From positions 31,841,212-31,905,211 of the forward strand of contig OY282609.1 in NCBI GenBank assembly GCA_958298945.1: a stretch of DNA of 64,000 nucleotides, read 5' to 3'. Origin of the DNA: Atherix ibis. Lineage: Eukaryota; Arthropoda; Insecta; Diptera; Athericidae. Positions within the stretch are counted from its first letter, which is position 1; every line of letters begins with the position of its first letter. The position numbers were made by a program, and so were the translations under genes. Below, in pieces: positions 13,333 through 24,744 of this stretch. The notes beneath the pieces are model-generated. The model saw nothing but the letters and a program-made list of their open reading frames with translations. It did not search any database and had not been told where the DNA came from.

Positions 13333-14512
13333 CTTTCTAAAAATTTTGTGAAATCCTTCTTAAAAAAATGACTTTTTTCTGTTAAAAAATTTAAATTTTC
13401 AAATAAATATTTATTAAGAAAAAAATGAATTTTATTAAAAAAATGTAAATTTTTTGAAGTTTTGAGAATGTTCAACAAAATTTTAAATTTTTATAAAATT
13501 GCCAAGTTGCCACTTTGTTTTAAAAAGAAACTTAATTTTTACAAAAATAAAACTTTTAAAAAAATATTTTAAAAATAATTAAAAATATTTTTTTAAAAAA
13601 ATTATATATAAACAAAAAAATAATTCAAAAAAAAATTATCTTATGTAATTAAAAACCAAAATTTTATTGTATAAAAATATGGAAATTTTCAAAAAAAAAA
13701 TTAAATTGTTTTTATTTGCTAATCGTTTTTTTTTTATTATATTAAATTTTGAAAAAAGTTAGATTTATTTACTAAAATGTAAATTTTTGAAAAAAATTTC
13801 AATTTTCTCAAAGTTTGTAAATTTTTTCAAAATTAAAAAAATTCTTAGAAAATCACCAAAAATTACCATTTTTTTCAACTAATTTCATTACGATTATTTT
13901 TGCTATAATTAAAATTAATTGAAAAAACTTCTATTAAGTTTTATTATCGGAAATTTGTATTTATTCCACATTAAAAGAAATAATAAATTTTTCGATGTCA
14001 AATTACCCCAACTTTGGAATTTTTAATAAAACAAGATGAAAAGGAAATCTTATCGGTTATCAAGTAAAATTTAACGAGTACAATTTAAAAAAAAAAAACT
14101 ACAAATTTTTATTAAAAAAAGTGTTAAAATATTTTTTGTTAAATTTAAAATAAGTTTAAGAAAAAAACTTGTGGTCAACTTCTGCAAAGGCAAACACATT
14201 TTTTATCTTTAATTTTAGGTAAAATTTAAAAAAAAATATTTAAATCATAAAATAGAGATTAATTCTGCCTGAAATTAATAATATTTTCCGTTTTATCGTA
14301 GGGGATTATAAAGTATTCATAAAAATAGCTTCCAATAATCGTCCAGAGTGCTTAGCTTAAGCCTGTTCTATAAAAACTGCACTCACACACTTCACTCTCA
14401 ACGCCAAGTGGGGCATATTACATTGCAATTTTACAGTGCATCAGAGTGCACATTTCAATGAATCTCAAAATTCTATTGTATAAACTAAAAAAAAAAACAG
14501 AAAAAGAGGGGT

Positions 14513-14536
14513 GGGGGGGGGGGGGGGGGGGGGGGG
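14513..14536. repeat. Poly-G tract of 24
   Basis: Uninterrupted G run, preceded by GGGGT at about 14508. Length may be uncertain because homopolymers this long are often misread by sequencers. Confidence 0.85.
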
Positions 14537-15214
14537 TAGAAAAAAGGTGCAGGAGTCATCATCTTCGTTCATTAACCATTATTGGCGGGGATATTGTACA
14601 CGATCACAAGTAGCCAATATGACGCGGATTTGGGAGCAACCAAACCATTGGAGCATAAGTTTTTACAACGTTTAACGGTGATGGATGGGGAATAATAGTA
14701 AAAAATGATGTGCAAAAATAAGGAAAGGCACACATACACAGGCGATGACAACTGTGCACTGGATGCCATCGTGTATTGTTGTGCGTGGAGATGACTGGCA
14801 TCTGCAAAATTTACCAGAAGCGAATCATATCGGTTAATGGAACGCCAGAGCAACACGGCCGACCCAGATTTTTCCATTTGTTGCATCAGACGAGCAACCA
14901 CAATTCGATGATGCAACTGGTTGCCCCCCATTCAGCTGCTCGTAAAACAACAAAAAACCAATTCCGAAACGTAAAGTGGACGACGATGACAATTTTCTGT
15001 GTAAGGGAATTTTAGTCGATTTAATTTTCCGAGTCTATATGCGGATAGCCAGTAAGCAAAGACTAGGAAAGGGGGGAGGGGGGCCATTAAAGATAACCCA
15101 TTCAATGCCATTTATAGCCGAACGAATTTATTCCGGTCTGGTTTAATTCCATTTTGGAATGACATCGGTTCTATTCTGATTTCTTTTACCGGGTGAAGTG
15201 TGGATTAAAACGAG

Positions 15215-15272
15215 TGATAGATAGACGGCCAGATAGATAAGATAGATGGATAGGTGGATGGATAGATAGATG
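15215..15272. repeat. GATA/GGAT microsatellite
   Basis: Imperfect tetranucleotide repeat of GATA with GGAT and GGTGGAT variants. Confidence 0.85.
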
Positions 15273-16157
15273 GCACACGTCTACTACAAACGGATGTGCA
15301 CTCTCCAAACGTATTAGCTGTGAACAGTTTTAACTTCCAGTTTTCGATATTTTCACCTTTTTCAGATTTTATCAATCTTTATTGGTCAGACTTTGCCCCT
15401 TTCACTAACCTTGCCCCTAGAAACTTGATGTTCAAGTAAAAAAAAAAGACCATTTTTTCGAAATTTCCGCCAGAAATTTTATGGAAACTCATAAAAATTG
15501 TTCATTGAAAAGTGATCACGAACAAGAATTGGACCGAGAAAAACACCTTGAGAATCGGTAAAATTATCTTAAATTGGTTCATCGCCGGAATATTTTTAGA
15601 ACCCGAAACTAAGCCACGTCAGCATAAATTAGAACATTTACGCACGACCGATAGTCGTTGTTGAAAACTCTTTTCCAGATTTCGAATGGTAAAATCTTCC
15701 AATATCTTTAAGGAAATATTCATTCCCACTTACTCCTCCCCCGTTTACCCCGTCAACAACAACAACGAAAAAACAAACCAGAATAAATAAATTACCGATT
15801 CTTAGACATTAAGTAAATTTGAAAATAAATCGATTCCCAGAATAGATGATCATACAAGAAGATGTGGTGGGTGCGCATTTTCCGGCTATTCGGAATTGTT
15901 TTTTTTTTTTTTTTTTTTTTTTGTAAACAAAAACCCAAAAAATCCTGCTTGATAGTTTCTATCCGAAAGATTTTCTCGAATTTTTGTTTATAGAACATTG
16001 CCGAATTGCCTAGATTTTTCCGTTAACAAACCAAAAGAAAAAAAACAACAACAACCAAAAATCTGTAATAATAACAAAATATCTCTTGGGTTCCTGAATC
16101 CATCCCGGAATCCACTCGATAGAAAATCCTAAAAAAAAAAAAAAAAATCTTGCCGGT

Positions 16158-16330
16158 GACTATCCATACGAGCACACCATCATCTCTCCGGATAACAAAG
16201 AGGAACTGGCATTGCTAATTTGTCAAGGAGACCAGAGTTCAGTTCATTCCAAATCTGAAGTGCCTCAGGGTACAATCGTTAGGCTTGAACTGTACTCAAT
16301 ATATTCACCATATTTTTTGGATATTTTCTT
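16158..16330 (+). pseudogene. Possible reverse-transcriptase relic (copy 1)
   Basis: An uninterrupted plus-strand frame runs through this stretch and contains SEVPQGTIVRLELYSIYS near 16253-16306. This resembles the conserved GVPQGSxLxPxLFxIYxxD segment of retrotransposon reverse transcriptases. Upstream residues (LLICQGDQSSVHSKS) also fit the expected spacing before that motif. A second, diverged copy of the last ~70 bp lies at 20789-20858. No YxDD box or other RT motif is visible nearby, so the call rests on one motif and on the duplicate. Confidence 0.4.
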
Positions 16331-17399
16331 CTCTAACCCCTAAAAAAATAGATTCTTTTAAAAAATTTCAATTGTTTTTTTTTTTTGCTTTTATTTTTCT
16401 TATTTTGTTATTTGGAAAAAAAACAAACATATTTTTTCTCCTTATTTTGACTGTCTTGTCTGAGAAGGAACAATTTTTTTCAAGGATTCTTCGTTGCAGA
16501 TTGGAAAAATAGAAATAAAAACAAAAACGCTGAAGGCTACCAACAATTTTGATGAATGCTATTTTTAAGAATAGCAGACGCAATATGGTTTTTATGATCG
16601 TTTTTTTTTATGAGCATTGACGAGCATCCTAACAGATCAGGTCTTAGTGTGCGAGGTGAATATGGCTCGTTGATGAAAAGGATTCAAGACTGTCACGTAG
16701 GCTCACTATTCCGGTTCGATTTATTGTTTTTTCTTCAGATTCCACCAACTCGGATGACATGTAAAAAGCGGAAGGGAAACACCTTTTGTTCAGCTACCAT
16801 TTTTATTATTTTCGCATAAAGATACCTTGCCGTAGGTGAGCAAAATTCACTTTTGCACTAAATTTGACGACGAAGTAATTTTTTTTTTGATTAACTTTAG
16901 TAGTTTTACTGCACTACAAATAATAATAAAAATAAAATCCGAACTATTGTGGATAAACCATTTTTTTTTGATTATATGCAAAGCAGATGGTGTTCGTTTT
17001 GTTATTTTTTTATTATAAAAATTGACAGAAAATAATCTAAAAACATTTTTGTGATAAGACCCCCCCCAAAAAAAAATACACAATATTATCGAAAATTCTT
17101 ATCACCACTTTTTTTTTTAGCAGATTTTTAATTCGTTTATGACAGATTTTAGATTCAGGATTTTGGATATATGAAAAATAGTTTTTTTTCTCAAGGCATT
17201 TTGGAAGGACTTTGGTCGAGTTATTATAACTTCAAGTCTGACAAATAATTTTAGCTCCGTTCAGGGTCTTATTTGGCAAAGAAGAATTTTTTGTTGACAC
17301 TAAAACATTATCCAAATTTAATGGTTATTTTGTATGGAAGAATCTCCCCCTTTCCCCCTCCCAATTATGACAAATTCACTTTATTTTTTGTGAAATATT
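16331..17399. other. AT-rich DNA, no gene recognised
   Basis: Short overlapping frames on both strands (16285-16583, 16610-16819, 16836-17083) are dominated by F, I, K and N and have no recognisable domain. C-rich runs occur at about 17060-17068 and 17346-17362. Confidence 0.5.
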
Positions 17400-19381
17400 T
17401 ATGATTTTTTTTTAAAGGGGATTAAAAAAAGATACACGAAAACTTTTAACACTTTTTCGAAACATAAACTTTAGCAGAAAAAATTAAAAAAAAAAAAGTT
17501 AATAATAGAAAATTTTGAAATTATGGTAAAAACAGATTTAAAGAAAATTTTCTAATATTTTTTCTTGTATTTCGAAAATATGCTATTATTAAGTAATTTC
17601 TAAAGAGCAAAAATAGAAATTTTGAAAATTATTTTCAAGTGACTTTATTTAAAAAAAAAAAAAAAACACTTTTTAGGAGTTTTATGTAGTTTTATCATAG
17701 GAAGAAAAGTTTAAGGACTACACAATTCGTTTAAATTATCTTAAATTTGGCTGTTTTTTTTTTAATGGTAAATTGTACTTTAAATTTTTTATTAAATTTG
17801 AAAATAAAAAATTTTGAATGTTTAGAAAGTTGCCAAATTGCAGTTCTTTTTTTAAAAATTTAATTTTAAATTATTCGAAAATTACAATTTTTTTTTTTAA
17901 ATGTAAACGTGCAAAAAAAATTAATACGAAAATTCAAATTAATTTTCGAGTTTTTAACTTTTTTAAAAGTATGAAAATTTTCAAAATAAAAACTAAATAA
18001 AGAAATATTTTTAAATCTTTAATACGTTTTTTTTTTAATTTACTAAAATTTTGAAAAAAAAAACAGATTAATTTACTAAATGTGAATTTTTGAAAAAAAT
18101 TTATGAATTTTTGTGTAAAAATAAAATGGCTTTTTCGGAAAAAAAATTTTTTTATTTTTTATGTAAAATTTCTAAAAAAAATTTTGAAAATTCTAACAAA
18201 ATTTATAAGCTTTTTAAAAAAAATCGTGATATATTAAAAAATGAAAGATATTTTTCTGTAATAAAAACTTTAAGAAATTCCATTTTTTTATGCAAAATAA
18301 TAAATTTTTTTTTTCAAGGTAATTAATTTTTAAAAGAGTAGCAAAATAAGGGATAAAATTTTGAAAAAATTAAATTCATAAATTGAGAGTTTTTTTAACA
18401 AAATATTTAAAAATAAAAACATAGTATGAATTTTTAGGAAATTTATAAATTTTTAAAAATTGCAAATCTTTTAGAAATTTTTTGTGAATTTCTTCTTAAA
18501 AATGACTTTTTTCTTCTTAAAAATTTAAATTTTCGAATAAATATGTAAAAAGGGAAATTTTGGTTTGTAATTTTTTAGAAAAAAAGTGAACTTATTAATT
18601 TTATTTACTAAAATGTAATATCGACAAAAAATATGATTTATTAAAAAAAAATACAAAATTTAAAAAGAATTAACATAAAAAAAAAACGTGGATTTAAGTA
18701 AAGATAAAAACTGGAAATTTTGAAAGAGAAAATTAATTTTTACAAGAATAGAACTTTTGGGAAAATATTTTAAACTCTTCGAAAATTGTATAAATTAAAA
18801 AATAAAGCTTTACAAAAAAAATAATATAAAATCTTTTATAAAAAAATTAAATTTATTAAAAACCAAAACTTTTTAAAAATATGGAAATTTTCAAAATAAA
18901 AATTAAATAAAAAAATATTTTTAAATCTTTAAATTTAATAAAATTTTGAAAAAAAAAACAAATTATTTTATTTACTAAAATGTGAATTTTTGAAAAAATT
19001 TGTGAATTTTTGTGTGAAAATGAAATTATTTTTTTGGGAAAAAAAATTTTTTATTTTTGAAAATATTTTTTTTTTTAAAAATAATTATAAATTTTTAATA
19101 AATGTAAAATTTTTTAACAAAATTTGAAAATTCTAATAAAATGTCTTTTATTAAAAAAATTGTGTTATATTAAAAAACGAAAGATTTTTTCTATAATTAA
19201 AATTTTAAGAAAACCCATTTTTTTATGCAAAATAATAAAATTTTTTTTAAGGTTAATAATTTTAAAAAGAGTAGCAAAATGAGGGACAAAATTTTGAAAA
19301 AAATTAAATTCATAAATTTAGAGTTTTTTTAAACAAAATATTTAAAAATAAAAAAAATAATATGAATTTTTAGGAAATTTA
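17400..19381. repeat. Very AT-rich long-period repeat (block 2, left part)
   Basis: The phrase ATGAAAATTTTCAAAATAAA at about 17968 recurs as ATGGAAATTTTCAAAATAAA at about 18881, a spacing near 910 bp. Other phrases repeat in the same order (TGTGAATTTTTGAAAAAA at about 18079 and 18981; GAGTAGCAAAAT at about 18336 and 19268). This shows a tandem repeat of about 0.9 kb related to 10261-14160. Two frames of 60 and 78 codons here are by-products of the repeat. Confidence 0.7.
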
Positions 19382-20277
19382 CGGGGTCTGTTCAAAAAGT
19401 ATCGCGAATTTTAAATTTCCGCGGGTTGCGTATATTCGATTTTCTATTTTTTTTGTGGTACTATGTTGGTACTCATGTTTCTCACCTATGCCGATAATTC
19501 GGCCATTTTGAATGTTCAGTTAATTTTTGACAGCTGCTTTGCTTGCACGTGTTTTGGCTCGTCTTCGATTTTTGCCCATTTTCGACCAGAAACAGTATCG
19601 CATTAACATTGCTTGTGTGTTCTGTCCGCGACGACCCAAATTTGCTCCAGAGGGTCATAACTGGTGACGAATCATCGGTTTATGGTTATGACGTGGAAAC
19701 TTGGCTGCCGCACGAGCCAAGACCGAAAAAAGCGCGCCAAGTTCGGTCGAATGTGAAGGTTTTGCTTACAGTTTTCTTCGATGCAGGGGCGTGGTGCATC
19801 ATGAGTTCTTGCCACAGGGTAGAACGGGCAATAAGGAATATTACTTGCAAGCTATGCGCAAGTTGCGTGAAGCAATCCGGCAGTAACTCCCGGATTTGTG
19901 GAAGAACAAAAATTAGCTTTTGCACCATGATCACGCCCCTGCTCACGCATCGTTGCTTGTGCGATAATTTTTGGCCGAAAACAATACACTAATAATGCCG
20001 CAGCCACCGTATTCCCCAGATCTGGCCCCCTGTGACTTTTTCTTGTTTCCGAAACAGATTCTTTGATCCATTTTTTTAAATGGGCAAAAATCGAAGACGA
20101 TCCAAAACACGTGCAAGCAAAGCAGCAGCTGTCAAAAATTAACTGAACATTCAAAATGGCCGAACTTATCGGCATAAGTGAGAGACATGACTACCAACAT
20201 AACGCCACAAAAAATCTAAAATCGAATAACCATAATCCGCGAAATTTCAAAATTTGCAATACTTTTTGATTGTTCCT
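19382..20277 (+). mobile_element. Mariner copy A: deletion derivative with two 5' ends
   Basis: Starts after a TA with CGGGGTCTGTTCAAAAAG, the family terminal repeat. The first ~200 bp are the family's 5' leader (compare 54060-54272 reversed). The middle carries the 3' half of the transposase. From about 20054 to 20277 the 5' leader appears again, inverted, including the reversed start of the transposase (reverse complement of ATGGATCAAAGAATCTG). The element therefore ends in ~200-bp long inverted repeats made of two 5' ends and lacks a 3' end. The outermost bases of the right end are damaged (TTGATTGTTCC where TTGAACAGACC is expected). It sits inside the 0.9-kb AT-rich repeat. Confidence 0.85.
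19579..20056 (+). pseudogene. Mariner transposase remnant in copy A
   Basis: Begins with FDQKQYRINIA, i.e. about the middle of a normal ~345-residue mariner transposase; the DNA-binding N-terminal half is missing. It continues in shifted frames through SVRDDPNLLQRVITGDES (first catalytic Asp in TGDE), WLPHEPRPKKARQVRSNVKV, LLTVFF, the HHDHAPAH region (second catalytic Asp, Asn of the usual DNAP changed to His) and PPYSPDLAP. Coding stops at FLFPK, where the inverted 5' leader is joined. At least two frameshifts and an in-frame stop make it inactive. A deletion of the KAQSSQWK segment also separates VET from WLPHEP. Confidence 0.88.
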
Positions 20278-20570
20278 AAAAATTTAAATTTTCAAATAAA
20301 TATTTAAATAGGGAATTGTTGAAATCTTTAACGTTTTGTGAATTTTTAGCAAAATTTTGTGCGTCGTTTTAAAAAGAAAATTAATTTTTACAAGAATAGC
20401 ATTTTTGGGAAAACATTTTAAACTCTTCGAAAATTGTATAGATTTAAAAATAAAGCTTTACGAAAAAAATACTATAAAATCTTTTATAAAAAAATTAAAT
20501 TTATTAAAAACCGAAACTATTTAAAAATATGGAAATTTTCAAAATAAAAATTAAATAAAGAAAAAACTAT
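20278..20570. repeat. Very AT-rich long-period repeat (block 2, right part)
   Basis: Resumes the repeat interrupted by mariner A. The first bases after the element match about 18520 in the preceding repeat unit (TAAAAATTTAAATTTTC..AATAAATAT), and ATGGAAATTTTCAAAATAAA recurs at about 20528. Confidence 0.7.
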
Positions 20571-20784
20571 TGAGACCATTTTGGACTGATTAGATTTGCA
20601 AAATGCTAGTTTTCTTGTTTGAAAGGGAACTTTAAAAAAAAAAAAATTGACAAACGTTTTTAATGGGGCCAGTCTAAATGAAGCGAAGAAAACAAACTGC
20701 AACCTGTAGATAAATACAGGTGGAAGTACAATAATTTCTTACACATTACAAATAACATGTAAAAAGTTCATTTCACTTGATTTG

Positions 20785-20862
20785 TTTTGCGAAGTTCATA
20801 CGAATTCTGAAGTGCCTCAGGGAACAATCGTACGGCCTGAACTGTATTCAACATATTCAAAA
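20785..20862 (+). pseudogene. Possible reverse-transcriptase relic (copy 2)
   Basis: The frame VHTNSEVPQGTIVRPELYST aligns residue for residue with VHSKSEVPQGTIVRLELYSI at 16235-16300, at both protein and DNA level over about 70 bp. The VPQGxIxxPxLY pattern fits the RT segment GVPQGSxLxPxLF. Flanking sequence on both sides is unrelated to copy 1, so only the short core has survived or moved. Confidence 0.4.
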
Positions 20863-21101
20863 TTATTTCACTTGATTTTTTTGTTGTTGCGAATATCTCG
20901 CTTTTTAATGTTTTAGTTTCGCAGCGATAAATTTTTTATTAGCAAATTTTTTCCAGAAAAAAATAAAGGTTCTGAGCATTTTTTACGCGCACAACGAATA
21001 GTTTTCGAGATATAAAAGACAGGAGAGTATAAACTGAACGATGCATTTGAGGTACTCATAGAATAAGTGCGTTTTTTTTCTTAACCTGGTTTACTACACT
21101 C

Positions 21102-21125
21102 ACTTCTTCTTCTTCTTCTTCTTCT
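21102..21125. repeat. CTT/TTC microsatellite
   Basis: About eight uninterrupted TTC trinucleotides. Confidence 0.9.
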
Positions 21126-21758
21126 ACTCCTTAAATCACATTTGTTGTTAAATTATTATTGGGATCGATCTGATTCAGTAGTATCACGAGAAGCAGTCGC
21201 ATTTAAGCATGTTTGGAGCCGTGACAATAGCCACAAACTATGGGGCATGGTAATCCTATTTTCCTGTATCCACGATTTGAACAACAATCTTTTGTTCAGC
21301 TACTAAAAATAGAATTAGGGAGTTCTCGTTTGGCTCTAAATAATCATTGTTGAATGTCCAACGATCTGAATTGATGACATCGTGACTGTTGATTCGTGAA
21401 TTAAAAGAAGGTCCTTTCATATTTTCATTCTACAGGATATTTTCTGATATATTTTTTACAGTAAAGAGAACTTACAAATTCAACAGCGTCACATGGAGTG
21501 ACAAAATAACAGAGCAAACCCTAATAAAATCAGCGAAGGCTGAGGATGGAGCGTCTTTCTCGTGGAACAACTACATAACAAACTGTTTTATCTAAATGGG
21601 TCTAAGGAATGCACGTCATAACTGCATTTTGGTAGGAAAGGGAAAAATTATGTTGCGTTTCTTTAGATAGCACGGATTAGCATGTTGATAATCAAAATAT
21701 TCAAAAATTGTTAAGATATCATGCGTAAAAAAATCACCTAAAATGACTGAACTATATC

Positions 21759-22090
21759 ACCAGGAGTATAAGCTTAAATCCGCTGCTTGTTTTATATGAA
21801 AAAAAATTGTTTTTTTCATATAAAGCAACAACAAATTTATTTAAAGTAGTTGCCCTCACTAGCTACACATTTTTCCCATCTCTTGGGCAATTTGTGGATA
21901 CCACGCCAAAGAAATTCCTTCTCTTTCGAGACAAACCACTCATCAAGCCATTTTTCGGACGTCTTCGTAGGAATCGAAGTGCTGCTCAGCGAGCGCGTGA
22001 CCCATCGACGAAAACAGGTGGTAGTCGAAAGGGGACAGGTGTGGTGTATAAGCGGAGTGGGGTAGCACCTCCCAGTTGGGAGGAGATCCA
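21759..22090 (-). mobile_element. Mariner copy F: 3' fragment, mauritiana (Mos1-like) type
   Basis: The outer end at 21760-21785 reads CCAGGAGTATAAGC then TTAAATCCGCTG, matching the right terminal repeat of copy E (50673-50698, reversed). On the minus strand the last ~90 codons of the transposase follow: NWEVLPHSAY, SPFDYHLFSSMGHALAEQ, FDSYEDV, KWLDEWFVSKEKEF, LWRGIHKLPKRWEKCVAS and EGNYFK then a stop at 21837-21839. One extra A in the run near 21951 breaks the frame. The tryptophan missing in copy E (LWRGIHK) is intact here. The inner edge lies near NWEV at about 22083; the remaining three quarters of the element is absent. Confidence 0.9.
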
Positions 22091-24744
22091 ATACCATGGA
22101 TCGTTGAAAAAATGAGGATTTTCTTTTACTATGAAAAGAAGTAAAGGTTTGGGGAGGGGGAACGGGGGGTTATTATTTTTTTTAAAACACTACTTATTGT
22201 GTAATTAATAATGGCCAGCTTTTTTCCTATTCCAAAAACCTTGAGTTGTCCATCGATGTGACTTCTAATAAAAAATCATTCGTCTTATTTCCTAACAATT
22301 TCCTCTAAATTGGCTACACACTCGAAATGTTGACGCAATTTAGGGCACATGTTAGCTATTATTTATTCGATCAAAAGCGTCATTGGCACAGTCATCATCA
22401 ATACACATACTCCCCCATCGCTCGCAACAAAAGATCATGAACTTTATCTCATCTGTCCAGTGCCACGACGATTGTTCTGATGACCAAAAAAAAGAGAAGC
22501 TGCCACACTTTGAAAATTTGCTAACTTTTTTTTGTTGGTCTCGTTAAAACAGAAACCATGGATTAGGAAGAAAAAAAAATACACTTTCATAGACAGGGGA
22601 TGGTGACGAGCAGCCAGCTGCTCTGGATGACCAATACTTATTGCTCTGGGGACGATGGGTAATAGTTGTGTGGGAGTTCGAAAATATTAATTCCCATTTG
22701 CTGCGTAATAAACACATCAAAGTGTGGAAAATTTTAAAAATAGCACACTTGAGGAGTGAGAGGGGTTGTAAATGATATAGTAAAAACCAAGATCTGACCG
22801 GAAATTGAACAAGTCGGAAACTACGGACAGCAGCGGTAATTTGTTGATTTCAGCTAACAAAAAAAAAACACTTTTTGGTGCTTATTTGCATGTTGAAAAA
22901 GAAGATGAAGAAGAAGAAGAAAACCAAATACAAATAATTATGGTTAAATGAGATTTTCCTCCAAACACCCCCCCTCCTTTTTTTTCTTAAGTTAGAGACT
23001 ATTTAAAATTTGCGCAAATATTTACAAAGCATTTTAAAAAAAAATCTTAAAGCAGAAAACTGATTGTTTGAAGACGACTACGTGGAAACACGATTGGGGC
23101 GCGTCTTGTGAGAATAACTGAAAAAGAATCCAGCAGTGGAAGTGTGCCTCCATCCAAAAACTTCCTACTTACGAGTACTTACTTGTTGAGTATCACAATT
23201 TTAATTACACAAATAAATACTGATTATGAGCTCCTATTTTTTCTATACCTAATAAGGGGGGGCAGGGGGACTCTTCGGTTTCTCCATCTTCCTGTGGAGG
23301 AATCTTCTTATCCGATTCACTTAAAACCAATTTCGAATTTGCCAATATTCGTCATTCAATAATTTTCAAACTATTTGCATTCGTTTACGAGTACCTGTGC
23401 TCCATACTGTATGGGGCCTTCGATTACCCATAAAAATCGTATATTTGCGCTTAATTAACGTGCGGTTCACCTTGTACGAATAAAAGATACCTTACCCTAC
23501 CCTACCCTACCCTACCCGACACCATCTCCTCCCCCCACCCTTCCCCAACTGTGCCTTATTGAATCTTATAGATAAGGTGGGATGGGGGACGTAAATACAT
23601 GCATTCGGATCTGTTTGCAGATAATACCTTGTGTCGTGGTGGAGATTGTGTGTGGATTCCACCAGTTTGGGATGTTGTTTGCTCAACCAGATAATGGCCG
23701 TTGGTGACACATTTCAAGTACAAAACGATTTTCTCGATGATTTTCATCATTTTTCATACAAATAATGGCATTCGTGTTAAGCGTTTTGGAAAATGTACGA
23801 GAACAAATACACCAAACACTATGCAACCACGAATTATAATCAATTTTGTTAGTTTCAAAATGATAACAACAACAAAAAATGATGATGATTTTCTACAACA
23901 AACACGATTTTACTCTCACTTTGTAAGTACTTGTACTTATTTGGGGGGAAATAACAAGAAAGAAATAAGAAGAAAAACATCGTTTCTGACAATCAAAATG
24001 AAAAATGACAAATGTGGGGAAATGTGAAAATTTTGAAAATATTTTACAGAAAAAACGGGTGTGCATGAAAAATGATCGCATTTAAAAAGGAAAATGAATT
24101 AAAATCTTTACTTTTTTTTGTGTGTGTAATAAATTTTAATGGAAACTTGGTCTTTGGTACCCATCCCAGTTCACACCCTTTGTCCGTTGATCCACTTTTC
24201 CATACGCTGCCGAAATTTTTAAAAAATTTGTAAACGCATAAAGAGGAGGGGTAAGAAGCTAACGTGTGTGCTTATAGAAGGATTTTTTGTCAGAATCAAA
24301 AATCACTGGCACTGACTGGGCTATGCGTAGCGATAGGGAGACTCTTTGTAGGGTATTCTACTGGTCACAGACTAGCCTATTCAAGTAGTCTACGTCCTGT
24401 AAAATGTTCCCCAAAGAAAATTCTGAGTTGCTAAACTCAGGGGATGACAATTATGATTATGACCATCGTAATTATTATCTCCAGTCTTGATCGAAATAGA
24501 ATAATTTCAAGGGAAAGTTTTGAAGCTTCCAAAGCTTCTTAATACTACATGCAATGCGATAAAATATTTCCCATTCCAAATAGGACCTTGAAAAATCTTT
24601 AGATAACTTTAAACTGGAATTTTTTATAGACTCAATAAAACAAAGATAGTTTTGGGCTCGGCTTCACGAGGGATAGACTTTATATCTTTATATATCCACG
24701 CAGATAAACGCTTAGCTAAATTATTAGTCGCAGGATAGACTATC
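22091..24744. other. Non-repetitive DNA, no gene recognised
   Basis: More balanced base composition than the flanks but no frame with a recognised domain. Includes a TACCC microsatellite (23493-23517), G- or C-rich runs at about 22150-22172, 22968-22980, 23256-23270 and 23522-23545, and a small perfect hairpin at 24423-24440 (CTGAGTT/AACTCAG). Overlapping frames at 23507-23750 (minus) and 23701-24027 (plus) look like chance. Confidence 0.5.
23493..23517. repeat. TACCC pentanucleotide microsatellite
   Basis: Five copies of TACCC, preceded by TACCT. Too short and too internal to be telomeric. Confidence 0.9.

Larger units (their letters stand above)
10261..14160. repeat. Very AT-rich, long-period degenerate repeat block (block 1)
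   Basis: Nearly all A and T, with recurrent phrases such as TGAATTTTTACAAAATTTATAC, ATGAAAATTTTCAAAATAAA and TGTGAATTTTTGAAAAAATT. The ATGAAAATTTTC phrase occurs at about 12829 and in modified form at about 13680, a spacing near 0.85 kb. The same phrases recur in 17400-19381 and 20278-20570, so these blocks belong to one ancient long-period repeat. No coding potential. Confidence 0.6.
14161..16140. other. Non-repetitive DNA with poly-G tract and GATA microsatellite
   Basis: Holds an uninterrupted run of 24 G (14513-14536), a GATA/GGAT-type microsatellite (about 15215-15272) and a 22-T run at about 15899-15922. Overlapping frames at 14572-14931 (minus, 119 codons) and 14776-15015 (plus, 79 codons) lie in a patch of more balanced base composition, but neither has a domain I recognise. 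A TATA-like CTATAAAAA occurs near 14369 without a convincing transcript. Confidence 0.5.
20571..21758. other. Non-repetitive DNA with TTC microsatellite
   Basis: Contains the RT-like relic at 20785-20862 and a CTT/TTC microsatellite at 21102-21125. A 68-codon plus frame (21389-21595) has no recognised domain. Confidence 0.5.

Noticed and set aside
14365..14400. TATA-box promoter (CTATAAAAA)
   Set aside because: No initiator, transcript or reading frame follows; such a string is common in AT-rich DNA.
14572..15015. Overlapping frames of 119 and 79 codons on opposite strands
   Set aside because: No domain in either; base composition alone explains their length. Kept only as a patch worth checking for expression.
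22586..22604. Small hairpin GAGCAGCCAGCTGCTC
   Set aside because: Seven-bp stem only; expected by chance in 64 kb and without context.
23493..23517. Telomere-like TACCC repeat
   Set aside because: Only five copies in the middle of ordinary sequence; an ordinary microsatellite.
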